Shown piece after piece: positions 58,401-64,000 of a stretch of DNA of 64,000 nt. The DNA is from Larix kaempferi. Its lineage: Eukaryota > Streptophyta > Pinopsida > Pinales > Pinaceae. Each line of letters begins with the position of its first letter. Position 1 is the first letter of the stretch. The notes beneath the pieces were generated by a model, which saw only the letters and a program-made list of their open reading frames with translations, was not told the origin of the DNA and searched no databases. Where the stretch lies: contig BSBM01000068.1 of the NCBI GenBank assembly GCA_027924585.1, forward strand, positions 13,668,501 through 13,732,500, in the 5' to 3' direction. Both the position numbers and the translations under genes were made by a program.

Positions 58401-59463
58401 AAAACGTAGTGTAAACACATTTAAGGCATGATTGTGTTAGAAATATAAGTTTAGTCTTTTTTAAAAAATAAAATTAAACATAAGTCCAGTCTTGGTTTTC
58501 CTTGAAAGGTTTGTTATTATTGGAGTAGACCTTCCCAAAGTCTACACAGTGAAGTAGACGCCCTAGATCCGTGGAGGAAACGAAGTAGTACCGCCACGAA
58601 ATAATTTAGTCAATATGTTCTATTTTAGAACAGTTGTTGCAATTTAGAAAAATAACATCAAATCCCAGCTTGTTGATTAATGAATTATGACCTTCAATAA
58701 AATTCTAAAACACTCAAATTATGATGACGACCCCAAAGATCTGCACATTAATAGATTGCAAAGTCCATGGCATATTTCCTGGCAGATGATGCAGCGTGGC
58801 AGCAACAACAACAAGAGCATAGCTCATGTTAAACAACAAAAGCCATCTTGTTTCAGAATTTATAAAATAAAAAATGACTGGCAACATATTTCTTTAATCC
58901 AAATTGAAGTCTACAATTCCATATTTAATCATTTAATGCAGAAATTGCTAACTTACCATCATTTTTGGTAGCCGCTATTTCTATGCATTGTCTGAGTAGA
59001 AACGTGGTCTTGCTGAGGAGGATAATCTCCTTATGGCAGATACCCTGTTCACAATAACATACAAACAAATACAAATATGGTTAAATACTTTTCCATATCA
59101 ACTTTTCTAGTCATTGTTACTCTACTATTGACTGAACAACCATGTATTATGACGAAATAGCCAAAGAATGTGTTGAAATGACAGAGGGAGAATATGGTGC
59201 AAGAGATAAAAGAAACCTCGAGGAGGAAGCAGAATAATCTGGCTCTTATTGTTATTGTAGCTCATCTTTCCAGAATGTGCTCTCACCCTGCAATCTGCGG
59301 CTTCTTATAAACATGAAATAATTGGAAATTCCTGCTTTGTTCTTTTGGGATTCATCGGCTTCATACTGCAGGTCTTATATAAAATCCTCGTGCTGTTTGG
59401 AACTGGCGAGCACTCGGCGAGAGACTGTTTCCTTCTTCAAAGACTAAATTTCTGCAGCCACCA
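58401..59463. repeat. 1,063-bp tandem duplication, copy 2
   Basis: Second copy. It ends at GCAGCCACCAAA, about 35 bp from the end of the NB-LRR-linked frame at 59498. The minus-strand promoter-like unit described at 57970-58320 is repeated here at about 59033-59383. Confidence 0.97.
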
Positions 59464-59497
59464 AACATTAACTCGCATATGCTTCGCAATGTAATGC

Positions 59498-60004
59498 CTA
59501 TGCCAAAAGCTGAAAATTATTCCGAATGGGCGGGAAAATAAAAGTTTCTATTTTTGATATTTTCAAATTTGAATTCAAATTCGACCATATTGCTTGCCCC
59601 CAGTTGATGGTCCCGAGGGAGTCTGGAGACAGGGTTTCGCCGGGAAAGAGTGCCGACGGAGAAGACTCACGGCGTTGGCCCAAGACGGAAGAGATGAGGT
59701 GACGGGGAGTTAAGTAGGGCCCGAAGACACGTCGATAGCCAGAGCGAATCTGCAATCGAGATAAGCTCAGCGAAATGAATCTGACAACCTCTCTAAGCTC
59801 TGTGTGTTGGAGGTTCCTTGAGTTTCCAAATGAATACGGCAGCCTCTCCAATCTCTTGTACTCAAACAGGTTGGTGTGTGGGAGGTTCCTCAAGTTCTCA
59901 AAGGAATCCGGCAACCTCTTCACTCCAGCAATCAGCCAGGCAGGTCGATGTGTTGGAGGTTCCCCAAGTTCCCGAAAGAATCCCGCAGGCAGCACCAAGA
60001 CAGG
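59498..60004 (-). pseudogene. frame-shifted LRR tail and extra C-terminal sequence of the NB-LRR gene
   Basis: After the stop at 60005-60007 the minus strand still shows decayed LRR units (RLPDSFENLRNLPHTNLFEY, RLPYSFGNSRNLQHTEL). A less AT-rich non-LRR stretch (SRLQIRSGYRRVFGPYLTP, SPSALFPGETLSPDSLG) follows and ends at 59498. The shift comes from a 16-bp exact tandem duplication (59993-60008 and 60009-60024). The last stretch may be the original C-terminus or unrelated captured sequence. Confidence 0.6.
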
Positions 60005-60628
60005 TCAACACCAAGACAGGTCAATGTGTTGGAGGTTCCTCAAGTTCCCAAAGGAGTCCGACCGCCTCTCCAATCTCCAGCACCCATACAGGTTGATGTG
60101 TTGGAGGCTCATCAAGTTCCCAAAGGAATCCGGCAGCCTCTCCAAACTCGCGCACCCAAACAGGTCGATGTGTTGGAGGCTCATCAAGTTCCCAAAGGAA
60201 TCAGGCAGCCTCTCCAAACTCCCGCACCGAGACAGTTCGATGTGTTGGAGGCTCATCAAGTTCCCAAAGGAATCCGGCAGCCTTTTCAATCTCCAGCACT
60301 CAGACAGGTCGATGTGTTGGAGGCTCATCAAGTTCCCAAAGGAATCCGGCAGCCTCTCCAATCTCTCGCACCCAGATAGGTTGATGTGTTCGAGGCTCGT
60401 CAAGTTCCCAAAGGAATCCGGCAGCCTCTCCATTCTCTTGCACCTAGACAAGTCGATGTGTTGGAGGCTCATCAAGTTACCGAAGGAATCCGGCAGCCTC
60501 TCCAATCTCTCGCACCGCGACAGGTTGATGTATTGGAGGTTCAAATTCCCAAAAGAATCCGGCAGCGTCTCCAAATGCCAGCAGAAAGACAGATCGATGT
60601 GTCGAAGGTTACTCAAATTCCCATGATC
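60005..60628 (-). pseudogene. NB-LRR gene, LRR exon
   Basis: Eight full leucine-rich repeats of 23-24 residues plus the start of a ninth, consensus LQHIDLSGCERLERLPDSFG followed by NLMS. Repeats three to seven are almost identical at DNA level (72-bp units), which indicates recent unequal expansion. It begins after an acceptor TTTATTAG at 60629-60636 and ends at TGA 60005-60007. LRRs of this class form the effector- or ligand-sensing, autoinhibitory part of plant NLRs. Joining from the upstream donor at 60727 is out of phase, so this exon may not be translated with the NB-ARC. Confidence 0.85.
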
Positions 60629-60727
60629 CTAATAAAGAGAACCATTAGAATTCGTTGTATACCCTGTGATACATTATCAATAGAGAGAATGACGACACGA
60701 ACTTTAACTCAAAAGATTTCAATTTAC

Positions 60728-61085
60728 CTGCAATTTGCAGGGCCACAATGTTTCCAATACTCTCCCCCTGCACCTTCAGTACCCTTAAATTCTTCATTGG
60801 AATCCAGGATGGCAAGTAATGGTAGGGACAGTCAAGCCAAGAAAGCCATATGAGATTTGGGGAGTGCACCTTTCTCAAAATGCGCTCCAAGAGAAGCCCT
60901 TCGGTCTCAAGAAGTTGCAAATTCATGACACCAATACCAAGCAAACGATAACATAAATTGTGCAGTCTATTGCTAAGCATCATCAGGCTGTTCTTCCTTG
61001 GGTACCACGGCAGCTCGTATCTACTTACGAACGGAAATGAAAACGTGGAGTAAAGCATCCTGATCCCCCGCACTTGAGTTATTCT
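60728..61085 (-). pseudogene. NB-LRR gene, linker/early LRR exon
   Basis: It opens after acceptor TGTACAG in phase 0 as RITQVRGIRMLYSTFSFPF and continues with LPWYPRKNSLMMLSNRL, LIWLSWLDCPYHYLPSWIPM and KNLRVLKVQGESI. WLSW..CP...LPSWIPM.NLRVL is the typical transition between the NB-ARC winged helix and the LRRs in conifer and other TNLs. A donor CAG|GTAAAT at 60728/60727 gives a 99-bp intron, but in phase 1, while the next exon needs phase 0. Confidence 0.75.
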
Positions 61086-61170
61086 CTGTACATTGTCAAA
61101 AACAAGAACGAGAATTTAGAAACTGTTTAAAAATTTAAATATCTTAACGGTTTAATGATTAAGCACTTAC

Positions 61171-62220
61171 AGAGGATAGCTGGTACAACGAAGCATCAAT
61201 GTCATCCTTTGCGGTCAGACAAAGACGACTCGGAAAAGATGCCTCTGCAATCTCTCTTCCCAAATCTCGAAGGTTATCATGCATACGTATAATACCATTT
61301 CTGCTGTCCACTTCCACAAGACATTGATTTTCTAGATTTTCAAACCCCAAAACACCGTTCCAGCCTGACTCGTCCCATAATCTAATGACCATCTCTTTCT
61401 TATGTCCTATGAAAAAGCAGGCAATATCTAAAAAGATCTGTTGTTCCTCTTCGTTGAGTGCATCATAGCTAATTTTTAATTTCTTATGTACATCAGTTGG
61501 AACTTGTAAAAGAGTTTGTTCCCAGTAAGATTTGTTATTTTTTCCAGAGACAAGTGCCCCAAACACTTTTAATAATAATGGCAATCCATCGCACGCCATT
61601 AGAAACTTATCTACCAAATTTTCAAATCCCTGGAGTGGATAGGGCTGGCAAAAGGCATATGAACAAAAGAGCTCTCGTGAGTGCTCTGTAGTAAGCCCTG
61701 TTAACTTATAAATGGATGACTCCTCCACTCCTGACCTTGTGAGGACTCCTCTGTCCCAAGATGTGATCAAAATTAGGCTCTCAGAATGTAAGCCATCTCT
61801 ATCTGGTAAAAGCAAATCTACCTGATCATGTTGATCTATGTCATCTAAAATTAGTAAGACCCGAGAAGATGACAGACACTCTCTAAGCATCTCTGTACCT
61901 TGATGGATGTCGTCTATAGCTCGATCCAAATGACTCAATTCCTTCAAAAGTTTACCTTGTAAAGAATGTAATGAGCTTTTAGCATTTTCTCTTACATCCG
62001 ATAGAAAGCAGGATCTCTTATACTCTGAACGCTTTCTATTGTAAAATTCTTTTGCGAGTGTGGTCTTCCCCACTCCACCAAAGCCGATCATGCCCACCAC
62101 CTGAACTTTTCCGGTGTGTCGCTGCCTTAAGACTGTAGTTTCAAACTCTTTAACTTTCTTGTCTAAGCCAGTGGGATACTTAGCCACATACAACCGTGTG
62201 TTTTTAGCCATTTTCACCAC
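61171..62220 (-). pseudogene. NB-ARC exon of a TNL-type disease-resistance gene
   Basis: 350 codons, ending phase 0 at donor TCT|GTAAGTG. Motifs in order: YVAKYPTGLDKKVKEFE, P-loop GMIGFGGVGKTTLAKEFYN, RNBS-A FLSDVREN, kinase-2 VLLILDDID, RNBS-B LILITSWDRGVL (R expected where W stands), GLPL (GLPLLLKVFGALVSG), RNBS-D FLDIACFF and MHD RMHDNLRDLGREIA. The D after kinase-2 LDD and the RNBS-D type are those of TIR-NBS-LRRs. It acts as an ATP/ADP switch in intracellular immune receptors. No TIR exon is seen from 62221 to the window end, and the frame is closed by TAA just upstream (RVVKM). The exon is open and well conserved, so it might still be expressed. I call the whole gene a probable pseudogene because of the LRR lesion and phase problem. 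Confidence 0.9.
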
Positions 62221-64000
62221 ACGTTATATAAAACAAATGCATATAATAATAGGTTATTTAATTCCATCTATTGTTTTGTACCATTTGCCAATGGTTAGCG
62301 TCGATCATAGGGAGGCACATGTTTAGCACAGAATTATCGTAGGAGTTTAAGGATACATCTGAAATTAATAATTGGTTATAACTCTTATAAATCATGTAAC
62401 ATCCATGTATCAATGTTTATAAGAGTTAACTTTCTACATGGTAATTTTCTTTAGATCAATTGACAATGAAATCAATTTAATGTGATTCAATATGCATAAC
62501 ACATTCTTGCATAGTTAGATGCATGGAAGCTTATAAATATAAGGTTTAGTTCGGCTCCATAAAAATAAGCAAAACGTAATGGCAAAGAAAAATGATCATA
62601 GACAGAAAAAAAAACGTTAAACGTTTTTATTATACAAATGTTCGAATTTAGTATTCTAAAACCTTGAAATCTCATAAAATGCTGCATTTCAGTCTATGTT
62701 TCAGGTGAAAGCATTAAAAAGGCTGAAATCAATACATAAAGAAACAAGAAACACGGTCAAAGACACCAACAAAAAAAAGACGGAAAGATTTCTTAACGGT
62801 AAGGTTAGAAACACTATGAGAAGAAAAAAAATCAGTATAACCTTTAAGCATATTATTATAATCAAAACAATAAAATGCTTGAATTCAGAATATTTAGCAA
62901 GTAAAACCTTAGAATGATCAAGTTCTAAACATATTAGAAACTTGAATTGTAAAATTTTTGAGTTCATGATATTTTATAGCTAAAACCTCAAAATGATTTA
63001 ATTTAGAAAAACTTACAAACCTAAATAAATATATGATACCAGATCCAAAAAATTAGTGTTATATTATATCATATGCACATAGAGATGAGATGGAAGTCTC
63101 ACCCGTTAAACGCCGTCGAGATCAAACCCGGAAAGAGCATCTCTCCAATTTTGAATGGTGGCAGATAGCCTCCGCACATGGAGGGAAAAAATGCCCTCGA
63201 GCACGCTCGAGGGCGTCCCTGAGCTCAATTTTTGTGCATTTCCAGCAGACCCACCTACAGCCTGGGCTTGCCTTCAGGCACCGATGCTTTCTGACGAAAT
63301 TCGACAGCTACAGTACAAAACTGACAGCTGAGGTTACCCTTTTTCCTTGGAGGCAAAAAAAAATAAGGCTATTAAATGATATAACTACCAGTTCGGACAG
63401 CGTTCTTAGCTTACGTTTTGAACCAGCAGCATAACCGCCATATCCTGTGGCTTGGTGGCGAGAGCTCACAGGCAATTGCAGGCTCAGCGTGCTCAATCCA
63501 GGTTACCATTTTAACCGAGTGAGAAGAAACAAAATTTGTTACTCACAATTTCTCATCGCGTTTGCACTGTTTTTTTTTTCGTTTAAATTACACTAAATTT
63601 TGTTGAATTTCTCCCCACAACTATATATGTCGGTCCTTCTTATTACGGCTCAGCAAAGGGAACTGGCTATGACTCCGCAGCTTGAACTGAAACTGCCTGT
63701 GCTTCCAACTTGCTCGGATATTTCCGTTGCTTATGCTGATGGGATTGATGCCCCTGCTTCTGCGGGTGATGGTTCTGAAAATGGAAGGACTGCAGACTTG
63801 GATGCAGGGACGTGTAGCCTCTTCTTCCCCTCAAAGGCTGGCGATTACTTCCGGGAAAATTGAAATTGAAATTGAAATTTATCCGTCCCGCCTCCGCCTC
63901 CACTTTCCAATTGCATATGCGCGAAGGGGAGTTTTTAGCCCAGCTGATGTCACGTAAGGGCACCCCCGGGGCGCCCTTTTTACCTCCATGTGCAGAGGCT
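62221..64000. other. region upstream of the NB-LRR gene, no gene supported
   Basis: 62221-63080 is AT-rich with no ORF of note. 63090-64000 is less AT-rich and has overlapping ORFs on both strands (for example 63090-63434 and 63600-63863 plus; 63667-63963 minus) without recognisable motifs. An 87-codon frame at 63600 (QLELKLPVLPTCSDISVAYA) could be an exon. No TIR-domain motif such as DVFLSFRG is found on the minus strand. Confidence 0.45.
63191..63212. other. perfect 9-bp-arm hairpin
   Basis: GCCCTCGAG-CACG-CTCGAGGGC. High-GC stem in a coding-like segment; no terminator-like context (eukaryote). Confidence 0.8.

Noticed and set aside
59775-60626. 283-codon plus-strand ORF (CWRLIKFPKESGS repeats)
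   Set aside because: Antisense of the LRR array; the minus-strand reading has true LRR consensus.
62696-62917. 73-codon K/R-rich ORF
   Set aside because: Low-complexity AT-rich sequence, no motif, and an equally long ORF on the other strand.
63956-63990. Hairpin GGGCACCCCCGGGGCGCCC before a T run as terminator
   Set aside because: Intrinsic terminators are bacterial; the context is eukaryotic and the T run is short.
1-64000. tRNA or rRNA genes
   Set aside because: No cloverleaf with consistent A and B boxes or rRNA core motif was recognised; the TGGTATCAGAGC sites are primer-binding sites.

Overview
This is nuclear DNA from a large, TE-rich, AT-rich plant genome. The host is probably a gymnosperm, and a conifer fits best: a TNL-type NB-ARC with MHD motif, very low gene density, old nested LTR elements and LINEs, and long AT-rich spacers. 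TNL genes argue against a grass. The species cannot be named from the sequence alone. No intact host gene is visible; what remains is gene relics, transposable elements and simple or tandem repeats.

Layout. 1-2060 is the 3' end of a Ty1-copia element (copia A): hairpin-rich repeats, polypurine tract and LTR. 2071-4462 is a broken coiled-coil ORF of unknown family. 4834-5766 is a TIR element. 6165-7769 is an old Ty3-gypsy pol relic. 9470-10526 is a long inverted-repeat element. 12773-13255 is the 3' end of an ABCC transporter pseudogene, followed by another host gene fragment (14394-14988) and a small LRR relic (16245-16335). 17750-19740 is an AT-rich motif array. A LINE RT relic at 19800-30510 is split by a complete minus-strand gypsy element (20230-30171, TSD ATCAA). 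34377-34985 is a 0.6 kb ATC microsatellite with a strand switch.

36475-46640 is a second AT-rich array. A minus-strand copia element (copia B, 38477-45343, TSD AATTT) sits inside it. A LINE RNase H relic (46650-54190, minus) is split by a plus-strand copia element (copia C, 47072-53756). Another LINE tail (zinc-finger plus RNase H) lies at 54720-55845. 57338-59463 is a nearly perfect 1,063-bp tandem duplication carrying promoter-like and splice-like signals. 59498-62220 (minus) is an NB-ARC-LRR gene, probably a pseudogene, with no TIR exon in view. 62221-64000 holds no gene I can support.

The most unusual signal is in the copia elements. Their 3' module, between the RNase H stop and the polypurine tract, is packed with mini inverted repeats, typically 5-7 bp arms around a 5- or 6-nt spacer. 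The arm sequence changes from copy to copy while the two arms stay complementary (compensatory change). Three copia elements show this with different sequences, a gypsy leader has an analogous array, and the LTRs have a covarying hairpin at the TATA box. This looks like selection for, or a mutational mechanism that creates, DNA/RNA hairpins rather than ordinary satellite growth.
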